Part shown: one piece after another, positions 1-8,567 of the stretch
How positions within the stretch are numbered: position 1 is the stretch's first letter
Layout of the letters: the number at the start of each line of letters is the position of its first letter
From: Yponomeuta sedellus
Taxonomy: Eukaryota > Arthropoda > Insecta > Lepidoptera > Yponomeutidae
Direction: 5' to 3'
DNA: 64,000 nt
Assembly: GCA_934045075.1 (NCBI GenBank)
Contig: OW203749.1
Location: forward strand, 3,143,304-3,207,303
Program-made: the position numbers and the translations under genes
The notes under the pieces: model-generated
Told to the model about the DNA's origin: nothing
The model's database searches: none
The model's input: the letters and a program-made list of their open reading frames with translations, nothing else

Positions 1-418
1 CGCGTTTATGAGGAAATGGGTAGTAAGTTTAAAATTATTAAAAAAAAAAATATTATGTGATGTAACTAAAAATTTATGGTTTTCGTAATTTTTCCTTTAT
101 CTATGCTATAAGACGTTGCTTCGTACCAAATTTCAAGATTCTGAGTTCACGGGAAGCACCCTGTAGGTTTTGATTCCCTTGCAAGTGTCGAAAATTTGCG
201 GCATAAACGGCTGTATCTTTTGATTGCGTTGGCTTAGAAGTTTGATTTTTTCACAGCTTCAAGGGACAGTAGACCTGAGTAATTGATATAAATTTCAGCT
301 TCATACCTCCACGCGTTCCTGAGAAAAAGGGTCTTGACAGACGGACGGACGGACAGACGGACAACAAAGTGACCCTATAAGGGTTCCGTTTTTTCCTTTT
401 GAGGTACGGAACCCTAAA
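1..418 (+). repeat. Interspersed lepidopteran repeat ending GGGTTCCGT...GTACGGAACCC
   Basis: Right end of an interspersed repeat with a GACGGACGG-rich segment followed by the short inverted pair AGGGTTCCGT / ACGGAACCCT near 380-415. Related copies occur at 39125-39370 (minus), and fragments at 36950-37005 and 40900-41010. No coding content is seen. The left end lies outside the window. Confidence 0.6.
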
Positions 419-1021
419 AATAAGCAAATTATAATAACAATTAGCTGCTTATTTTACAGTATAATAGTAACTGGAGCCAGCTTTTAAGCATGCAATGGAG
501 GTTACTCCGCTCTTCCTTAGCTAAACACAGTTTAATTCATTGACGAGACGTAATGGGCATTGGTCAGGGAGGCATTGATAGTCGTAAAGTGAAAACCATG
601 TCGAGGAATAGGGATACTGATTACTATTAGGGGTAAAATAAAAACGGATTATTAATATTTATCGCAAAATAATGTTCACTTCATTTTTCTTTCAATGATC
701 ATTGGCTGTCATTGACGTCATCATTGGCTCTAATATTAAAAAAAAAAACCGTCAACAACATTTGCCAAACGTCAACTTTTTTTTTATGATGAATAAATTC
801 AATGAACGTAGTTCCTAATGCCAGTGGTGACGTCATACTTACAAAACTTTAAATAAATAATTAAAAAAAAAACATCGAAAATTAAGAAAATATTCAAATT
901 AGTTTCTTATATTAGTCTATATTTGAGATTTATAGATAAAAAAATAGGATGTGACAATGCCCATTGCAAAAATGAAATTATATATTTAGTTTGTCCAAAA
1001 ACTTAACCAAATATGTGTTTG

Positions 1022-1052
<31 letters not shown>

Positions 1053-1109
1053 CTGCGTGAGAGAGAGAGAGAGTGACACTCTCTTGGCTCTGTCTGACTG
1101 TCTCCGCTT
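419..1109. other. AT-rich Chip intron sequence with a (GT)n/(GA)n microsatellite
   Basis: No gene or recognised mobile element is seen. A compound microsatellite (TG repeats, then GAGAGA) lies at about 1026-1072. In transcript orientation the stretch is downstream of exon E and so should be intronic. Confidence 0.6.
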
Positions 1110-1984
1110 AGTGTGGAGTTGGTGATGTCCTGTCGCGTCACCTTCTTGGTCTAGAGATTCCCCTGGCTAAGGTAGCCTTGCACTCCAAGTATTCCTAGTT
1201 GTAATCCAGTCACCCGCAGGTAATTCAGTGTGGAGTTGGTGACATTCTTGGCAAGCTGCTCTAAAGCTGTCCCTAGCTCTTGCTACATTGTATGTTTGGA
1301 TAGACCAGGGTCGACCAGGGTGACCAGGATCTGGTCTAGAGATTCTCCTGGCTAAGGTAGCCTCCATTGGGTCCTTCCGCTAGAAATTCTGAATGAGTCC
1401 TTCGGACGGTATTTCTGAATAAAGCACTAGTCATAAGTCACTCACCCGCAGGTAATTGAGTGTGGAGTTGGTGACATTCTTGGCAAGCTGGCCTAAAACT
1501 TCCCCCAGCTTCTGGGCTCTAGACAAGCTGGTCTAGAGATGGTCCTGGCTAAGGTAAAACTGTCCCTGCTACATTGTATCCCCAAAACTTGACCCAAACA
1601 CAGGAGCTGGTCTAGAGATTCTCCTGGCTAAGGTAGCCTAGTACTCAATCGGGCTCTTCTTAATTTCTGACTAAATCACTGGCTGTAAGCAACTCACCCG
1701 CAGGTAATTGAGCGTGGAGTTGGTGATGGCCTGCCGCGTGATGTTCTTGGCGATCTGATCTAAAACTTCTCCCAGCTCCAGCTACTTTGTATACCCACCC
1801 ACAGCAGCTATACTAGAGATTCTCCTGATAGGCTCCTTCCTTCTTAATTTCTCGGCATCCTTCTTAATTTCTGAATAAAGCAGTTATATTCCACTCACCC
1901 GCAGGTAATTGAGCGTGGAGTTGGTGATGCCCTGCCGCGTGATGTTCTTTAGCGAGCCGATCTAAAACTTCCCCCAGCTCCGGC

Positions 1985-2125
1985 TACTTTGTATACCCAC
2001 TCAGAGGATCGTCATCCCACCTGGTAGGAGGGCGTCCTACACTGTTTGCCGAGTCGCGGTCTCCACTCAAGAACGCGTTTACTGTTGGAGTAAACGCGTT
2101 CTTGAGTGGAGACCGCTTGTCTACC
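1985..2125 (-). pseudogene. RTE-type LINE fragment inside the exon E array
   Basis: Contains GATCGTCATCCCACCTGGTA, GAGGGCGTCCTACACT and TTTGCCGAGTCGCGGTCTCC, the reverse complement of the RTE reverse transcriptase C-terminal segment (RSVGRPPTRWDDDL). The fragment is rearranged into a 28-bp-arm palindrome at 2056-2116. A near-identical fragment follows at 2680-2885. Confidence 0.7.
2056..2116. repeat. Perfect palindrome, 28-bp arms, 5-bp spacer
   Basis: Arms 2056-2083 and 2089-2116 are exact reverse complements, separated by GTTGG. The left arm starts GCGGTCTCCACTCAAGAACG. It sits inside an RTE fragment. A mutated version of the same palindrome is at about 2735-2795. Confidence 0.92.
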
Positions 2126-2679
2126 CACTCACAGGAGCTGGTCTAGAGATTCTCCTGGCTAAGGTAGCCTAGCACTCCATTGGGTCATTCCGCTAGAAAT
2201 TCTGAATGAGTCCTTCGGACGGTATTTCTGAGTAAAGTACTGGTCATACGTCACTATAAGTCACTCACGCGCAGGTAATTGAGTGTGGAGTTGGTGACAT
2301 TCTTGGCAAGCTGGTCTAAAGCTGTCCCTAGCTCCTCCTACATTGTATACCCAAACACAGGAGCTGGTCTAGAGATCCACCTAGCTTCATCAGTTATAAC
2401 TAGAATCTAGTCCTTCCGACGGGGGTTTCTGAATAAATGACTGGTTAAACGTCGCTCTAATCACATACGCGCAGGTAATCTAGTGTGGATTTGGTGTTGC
2501 CAGCGAGCCTATCTAAGGTTTCACCTGCTACATTGTAGTTTGGAGTTTTTTTTGTCCATTTTTCTCCACGATGATCTAGATTTTGAAATGGACACCTAGT
2601 TGTCATTTCATTATTTTGTGATGTTCTTAGCGAGCTGATCTAAAACTTCCCCCAGCTCCAGCTACTTTGTTAACCCACT

Positions 2680-2885
2680 CAGAGGATCGTCATCCCACCT
2701 GGTAGGAGGGCATCCTACACTGTTTGCCGAGTCGCGGTCTCCACTCAAGAACGCGTCTACTGTTGGAGTAAACGCGTTCTTGAGTGAAGACCGCTTGTCG
2801 GTTCTTCGCGAGATATGGCCAGCCCACTGCCACTTCAGCTTGCTGATTCTCTCAGCTAGGTAGCCAAGCACTTCATTAGTACTCT
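2680..2885 (-). pseudogene. RTE-type LINE fragment next to Chip exon E
   Basis: The minus-strand translation contains ERISKLKWQWAGHISRRTD and the PPTRWDDDP segment, typical of the C-terminal end of lepidopteran RTE reverse transcriptases. Internal rearrangement gives the same quasi-palindrome as at 2056-2116. Non-functional remnant. Confidence 0.75.
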
Positions 2886-2903
2886 CAGTTACACGCCACT
2901 CAC

Positions 2904-3104
2904 CCGCAGGTAATTGAGCGTGGAGTTGGTGATGCCCTGCCGCGTGATGTTCTTGGCGAGCTGGTCGAGCGCGGCGTGGTCTGGCGGGTGCACCGCCTGC
3001 CGCGGGATCAGCTCGCGGTGGCTGCGCACGGCCAGGTGCCACGACTTGATGCGCATCAGATCGTCGAACGTGAACTCCAGGATGAGCCGGCCCTCCGTGC
3101 ACAC
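2904..3104 (-). CDS. Chi: Chip/LDB1 exon E (internal coding exon, dimerisation domain)
   Basis: Internal exon of the LIM-domain-binding cofactor Chip/LDB1, which bridges LIM-homeodomain factors and other nuclear partners through a self-association domain. The translation (67 codons) starts VCTEGRLILEFTFDDLMRIK and ends NITRQGITNSTLNYLR, matching the conserved LDB self-association domain. The acceptor is a pyrimidine-rich tract ending TTCCAG just right of 3104, and the donor is CGG|GTGAGT at 2904. Both junctions are phase 0, and the upstream exon ends AAG in phase 0, so the two join cleanly. The segment HPPDHAALDQLAKN differs from the better-known arthropod sequence but keeps length. The next exon (usually starting LCVILEP) is not visible to the left and must lie outside the window. 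Family assignment is secure; boundaries are read by eye. Confidence 0.93.
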
Positions 3105-3570
3105 CTGGAAGGGGGAGGGGGGTCACGTGGGGTTTGAAATTGTCTAGGGCGGGGAAACGGTCGCGTGGGGTGAGGTCGGAGTCTGACAATGTCGACGGTG
3201 GAGAAACGGTCACGTGGGGTGAGGTCTGACTCTGACATAGTCCAGGGTGGGGAAACGGTCACGTGGGGTGAGGTCTGAGTCTGACATTGTCCAGGGTGGG
3301 GAAATGGTCACGTGGGGCGAGGTCTGAGTCTGACATTGTCTAGGGTGGAGATACTGGGGGCTAACAATGTCGAGGGTGGAGAAACGCGGTCACGTGGGGT
3401 CCGACATTGTGTAGGATGGAGAAACGGTCTCGTGGGGTCTGACATTGTCTAGGGTGAAGAAACGCTTCCGTGGGGTCCGACATTGTTTAGGGCAGAGAAA
3501 CGGTCACGTCGGGTCTGACATTGTCTAGGGTGGAGAAACAAGAGGTCTGACATTGTCTAGGGTAGAAATC
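3105..3570. repeat. Intronic minisatellite abutting Chip exon E acceptor
   Basis: About nine to ten imperfect units of 45-62 bp with the core GGTCTGACATTGTCTAGGGT and GGAGAAACGGTCACGTGGGG. They begin immediately beyond the pyrimidine tract of exon E and fill the 3' end of the intron. Copies nearest the exon are longest (with an extra GTGAGGTCTGAGT), and those farther away lose this piece. Confidence 0.85.
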
Positions 3571-3886
3571 CCACATATCAATGTGGGATTTCCAGGGTAA
3601 AAATAGAGTTTTGTACAGAGGGTAATAGTAAACACATTTTTTACAATGGCAAAGATTGTTTTATGTTAGTGATCAATTTCATCATAGTGCACCCCATGTT
3701 ACCTTTGGTATTACTTGATGAATACTGTTTCCACTCTCGGGGTAAAAACTATGTTCATTATTGTGTAATGTGATCAATACTTTACCCCATAATGAACACA
3801 GTTTATACCCCGGCGATCACTTTTTACCTTAGCGAACACTGTTTTTAGTCACTTACACACTACTTATCTCTGTCTTCAACCCACTA

Positions 3887-4020
3887 GCCTTAGTAAACAC
3901 GTCTACCCGTGATGCGTGACCATGGTGCAGTGGTCGCAGTCGAGCATGATGCTTGGAATGACTCTCTTGGCCGGCGCATCGTATAGTACAGCTCCAAGAC
4001 CCCACCCTCATACATGCAAG
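3887..4020 (-). pseudogene. Degenerate partial copy of Chip exon D
   Basis: This stretch aligns with exon D over about 130 bp (shared GTGATGCGTGACCATGGTGC and ATAGTACAGCTCC). It carries several substitutions and an 8-base deletion (GATGCT|TGGAATG versus GATGCTTGTGTTGTGGAATG) that breaks the frame. The donor GT has become GC (AAG|GCTAGT). It is therefore a pseudo-exon rather than a usable alternative exon, unless corrected by unusual splicing. Confidence 0.85.
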
Positions 4021-4490
4021 TACCTCTGTACCCTTGGTGGATATAGGGTTTCCAGGATGAAGTGTTTTGTGACTTATTACAATGGTGATCGTTGTTTTGT
4101 CTATGATAACAGCATTTTTTTAGTGAACACTCGTTTATTCATCTTTGTAAACACTATTTTGCCTTGTTACCTTGCTGAACACTGCTTTTACCCTATTAGT
4201 CACTTTTTAATGTATTGAACACTCTTTTTATCTTAATAAACACAGTTTGACCCCGTTGATAATTTTTTACCCCCAGTGAATACATATTTTTACCCCGGTG
4301 ATCACTTTTCACTTAAGTGAACACTATTTTTACCCAAGAAAACCTTTACTCTCAACCCACTAACTTTAGTACACTTAGTTAACCTAGTGAACACTGTTAT
4401 TAGCCCGTTGATGCCTTTTTACCCCTGTGAACCTTTTTTTACCTTAGTGCACACTATTCTTATCCAAGCAAACATTCTTTTAACCCTTTT

Positions 4491-4728
4491 TTAAAAAACC
4501 TATTTAGAGGCTAAAAATTCCAGGGAATACAGAGAATGTTGTAAAGAGGTTCGAAATTTCACTGATGCCGATGAGTCGCCCATTAGCTCAATAATTGGAA
4601 AGAGCGCTGGCACGGATAGCCAGAGGTCGCGGGTTCGAATCCCGGCATGGGTGGAATTTTAGCCTCTAAAGAGGTTTTTTAAAATTGTCCTTAGCACGGG
4701 TTAGTGCAATAAAAAATAATATAATTTA
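4491..4728 (+). repeat. Family A tRNA-like SINE copy (in Chip intron)
   Basis: Contains a tRNA-like module at 4578-4654 with A-box-like TTAGCTCAATAATTGG and B-box GGTTCGAATCC, flanked by inverted pieces AAACCTATTTAGAGGCTAAA and TTTTAGCCTCTAAAGAGGTT. It ends in the family tail CCTTAGCACGGGTTAGTGCA. A ~115-bp block of intron is duplicated on both sides. Confidence 0.8.
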
Positions 4729-4859
4729 GTATACTTAGTTAACCCAGTGAACACCGAACACTGTTATTAGCCCGTTGATGCCTTTTTACCCCTGTGAACC
4801 TTTTTTTACCTTAGTGCACACTATTCTTATCCAAGCAAACATTGTTTTAAGCCACTAAC

Positions 4860-5032
4860 CTTAGTAAACATAGGCTTCCCGTGATGCGTGACCATGGTGC
4901 AGTGGTCGCAGTCGAGCGTGATGCTTGTGTTGTGGAATGACTCTTTAGGCTGGCGCATTGTATAGTACAGCTCCGAGACGCCCCCCTCGTATATGCTCCG
5001 GAAGTATCGCGGGATCAGCGTCCTGCCTATCG
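4860..5032 (-). CDS. Chi: Chip/LDB1 exon D
   Basis: Internal exon translating as (T)IGRTLIPRYFRSIYEGG followed by VSELYYTMRQPKESFHNTS and HHGKPMFTK, a core part of the LDB1/Chip self-association domain. The acceptor is AATTCCAG right of 5032. The donor is AAG|GTTAGT at 4860. The exon opens in phase 2 (CG completing a Thr codon split with exon C) and closes in phase 0 (173 bp = 2 + 57 codons), agreeing with both neighbours. A degenerate partial copy lies about 1 kb downstream in the intron (3887-4020), and the intron between them is filled with short repeats resembling this exon's 3' boundary. Confidence 0.93.
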
Positions 5033-5187
5033 CTGGAATTGATGAAGAGTTGGAGTTAGAGTGGTGCTTCGTTAACCCCCACTGGTGGTACATACTGAGG
5101 TTCTGGGCCAACAAACACCAATAAGTGAGCTTGTTTTCTAATTATATTGTACATGTTTTTCGCAGGCAGATCCCGGATGCTGCACGC

Positions 5188-5265
5188 TGAAGAAAGGGCG
5201 CTGAGGCGCTCATTTGGGGAGGGCTATGTCCAGCAGTGGACTAATATAGCCTGATGATGATGTTT
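5188..5265 (+). repeat. LINE 3' tail (GGGCTATGTCCAGCAGTGGA type)
   Basis: Ends in GGGGAGGGCTATGTCCAGCA then GTGGACTAATATAGCCTGAT and GATGATG, the usual 3' end of lepidopteran RTE elements. Other tails of this kind lie at 14190-14310, 43970-44042, 45955-46016, 54520-54595 and 59545-59625. Confidence 0.7.
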
Positions 5266-5454
5266 TTCGTTAAGCTTGTTTTCATTTATATATAGAGAGA
5301 AGAACACCCGCTATTTGGACAATAGGGCAGCCTGCAGCGGCTATCGAAACTATAAACACTATCTTGGTGGTCAAGTGTGTTACCGCTAGACCATCGTGGC
5401 CATACGTAATAGTGCATTAATTGCTTTATCGTTTGGATCCATCCTATAGTTTAC

Positions 5455-5488
5455 AGCGCCTTACTTACTTAATAGTAAGTAAGGCGCT
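5455..5488. repeat. Palindrome, 15-bp arms, 4-bp spacer, in exon C array
   Basis: Arms AGCGCCTTACTTACT (5455-5469) and its exact reverse complement (5474-5488) are separated by TAAT. The arm carries the exon C splice-donor sequence, so this is an inverted duplication of an array unit. Confidence 0.85.
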
Positions 5489-5507
5489 ATAAACATAATA
5501 GTAGTCG

Positions 5508-5585
5508 TTGTTTCTGGCTCCCACGACACAGGATGTGGGGCCAGAAGCAATGTATGTGCTTGTATGTAAATGTTATGTTAGTTTG
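5508..5585 (+). repeat. Family C SINE 3' fragment
   Basis: Shares GTCGTTGTTTCTGG, CACGACACAGG and GGGGCCAGAAGCAATGTATG with the 3' half of the tRNA-Gly-like SINE at 36673-36890. The tRNA head is missing. Confidence 0.65.
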
Positions 5586-6001
5586 GTCCATCATATAGGC
5601 AACATTATTTTACGCAACATAAGATTTTTTTTTACACCAGAGTACATGATATAAAGTATGTAAAGATGATGATGATAGACAGAGTAACTTAACTATATAG
5701 TTTAGTTTGGGTCCATCCTATAGACAATAACGCTTTACTCAACTATATCGATTGGGTCCATATCATAGGCATTAGCGCTCTTAACTATACGGTTTGGGTC
5801 CATCATATAAACAATAGCGTTTTACTTTCTGTATTGTTAGGGTTCATCTTATAGGCAATAGTGCTTTACTAAATCGTTTGGGTCCATCTTATGGGCAACA
5901 GCGATTTACTTACTAAATCGTTTGGGTCCATCTAATAGGCAATAGCGCTTCACTTACTATACCGTTTGAGTCCATCTAATAGGCAACAGCGCTGTACTTA
6001 C

Positions 6002-6104
6002 TATATCGTTTGGGTCCATCCTCTAGGCAAAAGGTGAGTGTGAGCGTCGCGTCGTCCTCAAAGAACTCCGTCGCGAACGCATCCCACCATAGGTTATCAG
6101 AGTC
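6002..6104 (-). CDS. Chi: Chip/LDB1 exon C
   Basis: Exon translating as DSDNLWWDAFATEFFEDD then ATLTLTFCLEDGPKRY plus one base of a split Thr codon. This is the highly conserved tryptophan-containing start of the LDB self-association domain. The acceptor is GTTCCAG right of 6104 and the donor is TATA|GTAAGT at 6002. Length is 103 bp (34 codons + 1), so the phase matches exon D. The downstream intron (about 5426-6001) is a tandem array of copies of this exon's last ~20 bp and its donor. Confidence 0.94.
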
Positions 6105-6534
6105 CTGGAACGTTCAGGGGATAAGGTTAGGCTACTAGGAAAAGAATACTTTCTAAAAGTGGCTTCGTAAATAAGATTAGTGTTTGGGCCACATTAATTT
6201 ACCTGTTTTATAATGTAATGTTTCCTGCTGTGGGCTTTGATAAATTAATAAAATAAATGTATATAAGGTAAGATCACAATATAATTTATTGTACATTATG
6301 TAAAATATTCATAATGATACAGTTCAATTGGTGGGATAATGCTTTCAGCAATTTCACCCAGACAGTACGTTACTTTGAAATTAAACAAATAATCTGTAAT
6401 GTAATAGGTAGTAGCCGTTTTGGCACAAAGTGTGCTTTACACTGTAATGAACCGCCTTCCTGGCAAGCTTATTGCATCTTCAGGGCTCTTATTGTAGAAA
6501 CGTATACAAAGCCCCATAATTCGATATCAACCCT

Positions 6535-6720
6535 TAAATGTCCCCACTGTTGGCGCACGGGTCTCTTCCTGCATCGCAGGAAGGTTAGGCCATACTCCAC
6601 CACGGGGGCCAAGTCCGGGTTGGTGGAGGATCGTAAGACAGTGGCGGGCCTTACTGTCAGAAGTTATCAAACCACCCATAAGGCCTCTGACATGGCTTTT
6701 ATTGGCATTACATTGGTATC
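6535..6720 (-). repeat. Family B interspersed repeat, 3' part
   Basis: Reverse-oriented copy of the ~360-bp family B (GTCCCCACTGTTGGCGCACG, GGCCATACTCCACCACGGGG, GTTATCAA, AAGGCCTCTGACATGGCTT). It lies in the Chip intron just left of exon B. Open frames here are by-products of the repeat. Confidence 0.75.
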
Positions 6721-6724
6721 TCAC

Positions 6725-6803
6725 CTCTGTCCTCTGCTGTAATCTTTTGTTGAGCTCGTAGACTCTGTAATCAGGCTGGCCGAAGTAAGGCGCGTGTTGC
6801 CGC
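6725..6803 (-). CDS. Chi: Chip/LDB1 exon B
   Basis: Small exon (79 bp) encoding (R)RQHAPYFGQPDYRVYELNK followed by RLQQRTE, matching the segment just before the LDB self-association domain (consensus RHTPY..Q.DYR.xELNKRLQ). The acceptor is TATTCCAG and the donor is GAG|GTGAGA. It opens with one base finishing an Arg codon begun in exon A and ends in phase 0. It was located from the splice signals and conserved peptide, because it is too short to stand out as an open frame. Confidence 0.92.
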
Positions 6804-7049
6804 CTGGAATAGAAGAGACGATACGATCATTAATAAAGGTTAATTAGATAGATAGAGAACCCTTTTTGTGCATAAAAATGGAAATTACACAGATAATTCT
6901 TAACTTGAGTTACAGTAAGAGTACAGACCGAATTTTTAGTTATTTCACACACTGTCCGCCCAAGCCCTGGCATCCTATACGTAAGACATAAATTATATCA
7001 CTTTTTTTAAATGCACCCTAATGAACATTTAAGTAATAATTAACTCATT

Positions 7050-7200
7050 ATGTCCCCACCGAGGGGCACAGGTCTCTTCCCTATACTAAGGAAGGTGTAG
7101 GTCATACATACCCCACCACGGACGCCAAGTCCGGATTGGTGGAGGCTTGCAAAACTAGTGGCTGGTCTTACTGTCAGAAGTTTTCAAGCCGCCCAATTAA
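7050..7200 (-). repeat. Family B repeat fragment
   Basis: Diverged copy with GTCCCCACCGAGGGGCACAG, CATACCCCACCACGGACGCC and GGATTGGTGGAGG. No coding content. Confidence 0.65.
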
Positions 7201-7339
7201 TACAGGAAAATAACGGTTGCTGTGTCAGCTAGTAATTCATAACTGCGCTGACGTTGATGATACTAACGTAATACGCATAGGTCTAAAACTTACTAACAAA
7301 CCATGGATCTTGTTCGAAATAAATAAAATTATCTTCTCT

Positions 7340-7527
7340 ATAGTATAAAAATCAATCCTCGAATGTGTTGGTAAGCGCAAATCTCGAGAGCAGCTGTACC
7401 GATTTCGCAGATTCTTTTTTTAGAATATTCCTTGAAGTACGCGAATGGTTCTTACGGAGAGAAAAATAGAAAAAAAATTAAAGAATCGACTGTTAGGCGG
7501 TACGAAGTTCGCTGGGTCAGCTAGTTA
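7340..7527 (+). mobile_element. Helitron-like non-autonomous element, type 2, copy 1
   Basis: Starts near TCTATAGTATAAAAATCAAT and ends with GGTACGAAGTTCGCTGGGTC AGCTAGT; the terminal CTAG followed by T fits a Helitron 3' end. Two sister copies are at 12527-12715 and 22623-22798, sharing GAATGTGTTGGTAAGCGCAA and GACTGTTAGGCGGTA. Confidence 0.6.
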
Positions 7528-7796
7528 CAAAATCTCGTTCTATTGGCGCCCGACGTGGGGCAGTCAGTAAGGTTGTCAGTCACACAAATAGTCTATGGGT
7601 AGCTCTACAAAATGTCATGGCACCAGACGTTTTTGTTGGACAGAGAGTACCCATAGATAAAGAAATAGATTGTGCTGTCACGAAGCGTTTGCGCAACCCA
7701 GCTTATGGATAAGGGAATTTAATTTTATTATAGTTTCCACAAGTATGAGAAGATTAGTAAGAGTAAAAAGATTTTACATGAAAAATATCACTTTGC

Positions 7797-8012
7797 TACA
7801 ATCCTCCACCAACCCAGACTTGGCCCCCGTGGTGGAGTATGTCAAAGGCTTTATGGGCAGCTTGATAACTTTTGATAGCAAGGCCCGCCACTGTCTTACA
7901 AGGCTCCACCAACCCGGACTTGGCCCCAGTGGTGGAGTATGGCCTACACTTCCTGCGATGCAGCAAGAGACCCGTGGCCCAGCAGTGGGGCCATACAAGG
8001 GTTGATATCGAT
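7797..8012 (+). repeat. Family B repeat, internally duplicated 3' part
   Basis: The segment ATCCTCCACCAACCCAGACT TGGCCCCCGTGGTGGAGTAT occurs twice (about 7800 and 7900) before the usual end CAGCAGTGGGGCCATACAAG GGTTGAT. A local duplication or nested partial insertion is likely. Confidence 0.7.
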
Positions 8013-8082
8013 GCTACTAACATAATAAAAGTTCAGTGTTTTTAGGCCACGTGTTTTTATATATAAGTCTATACAATATCTG

Positions 8083-8258
8083 TTTAAAAACCTATTTAGA
8101 GGCAAAAAATTTCACCCATGCCGGGACTCGAACCCGCAACCTCTGGCCATCCGTGCCAGAGGTTGCGGGTTCGAGTCCCAGCATGGGTGAAATTTTTGGC
8201 CTCTAAATAGGTTTTTAAATTTGTCCTTAGCACGGGTTAGTGCATTGAAAGTGGAAAT
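8083..8258. repeat. Family A SINE copy rearranged into a long hairpin
   Basis: Arms 8083-8146 and 8156-8219 are reverse complements over 64 bp with two mismatches and a 9-bp spacer (CCATCCGTG). Each arm contains the right half of the tRNA-like module (B box GGTTCGAGTCC) and the TAGCCTCTAAATAGG segment. The family tail GTCCTTAGCACGGGTTAGTG follows. Confidence 0.88.
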
Positions 8259-8567
8259 AATATCTGTTTAACTTACGTAGTAATAAGACAATCACTCTAG
8301 CTTTGTGAAGCTACGTTTCACATTTGTACGTTGTGACGTAGAAATCAATTAAAACACCAATAAGCAACAGTTCATTGGCATCGATTAGTCTACACTCTTG
8401 TATGTATATGTATGTGCTTGAATGATTTGTCCAGCGACGCTTTCACTGTAATGAATGAAGAGATAAAGCCGTAGAACAGAGCGGTTTGATTGGACTCACG
8501 TATCTACAGCCCGACCAAGCTAAGATCTGTCTAAAAACTTGACACGAACAGAACAATCCTAAAATAT

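Larger units (their letters stand above)
1110..2660 (-). repeat. Array of partial copies of Chip exon E 3' end plus splice donor
   Basis: The last 40-65 bp of exon E and its donor, recognisable on the plus strand as CACCCGCAGGTAATTGAG followed by GTGGAGTTGGTGA, recurs in the downstream intron. Copies start near 1110, 1209, 1441, 1694, 1894, 2264 and 2462, with a shorter piece near 2620. They are spaced 200-370 bp apart and joined by shared sequence (CTAGAGATTCTCCTGGCTAA, GAATGAGTCCTTCGGACGG). Two units also carry an RTE LINE fragment. The copies near 1694 and 1894 are closest to the exon. All appear truncated or frameshifted. Confidence 0.85.
3640..4860. repeat. Short-unit repeats derived from the Chip exon D 3' boundary / downstream intron
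   Basis: AT-rich irregular repeats of AGTGAACACTGTTTTTACCC, GTGATCACTTTTTACC and CTTAGTAAACA fill the intron left of exon D, sharing words with the exon D end (CTTAGTAAACA on the plus strand). A ~115-bp segment at about 4372-4485 is repeated at about 4727-4849, with a tRNA-like SINE between the two copies. Confidence 0.75.
5426..6001 (-). repeat. Tandem array of Chip exon C 3' end plus splice donor
   Basis: Units of about 43 bp read CTTACTATATCGTTTGGGTC, CATC, then (T/A)ATAGGCAA(C/T)AGCGC on the plus strand. The first part is the reverse complement of the last ~20 coding bases of exon C with its GTAAGT donor. Copies lie near 5431, 5574, 5704, 5746, 5793, 5837, 5874, 5917 and 5961, ending in the authentic exon at 6002. 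The units closest to the exon keep the donor sequence best. Confidence 0.85.

Noticed and set aside
1..2900. Remaining Chip exons (LIM-interaction domain) in the left end
   Set aside because: No segment resembles the LCVILEP continuation or the LIM-interaction region. They must lie beyond the window.
3887..4020. Alternative (mutually exclusive) Chip exon D
   Set aside because: The 8-bp deletion breaks the frame and the donor GT is changed to GC.
4578..4654. tRNA gene (also at 13511, 32650, 38035, 39860, 58541 and others)
   Set aside because: The tRNA-like modules recur with shared non-tRNA flanks on both sides and mismatched stems. They are SINE parts.
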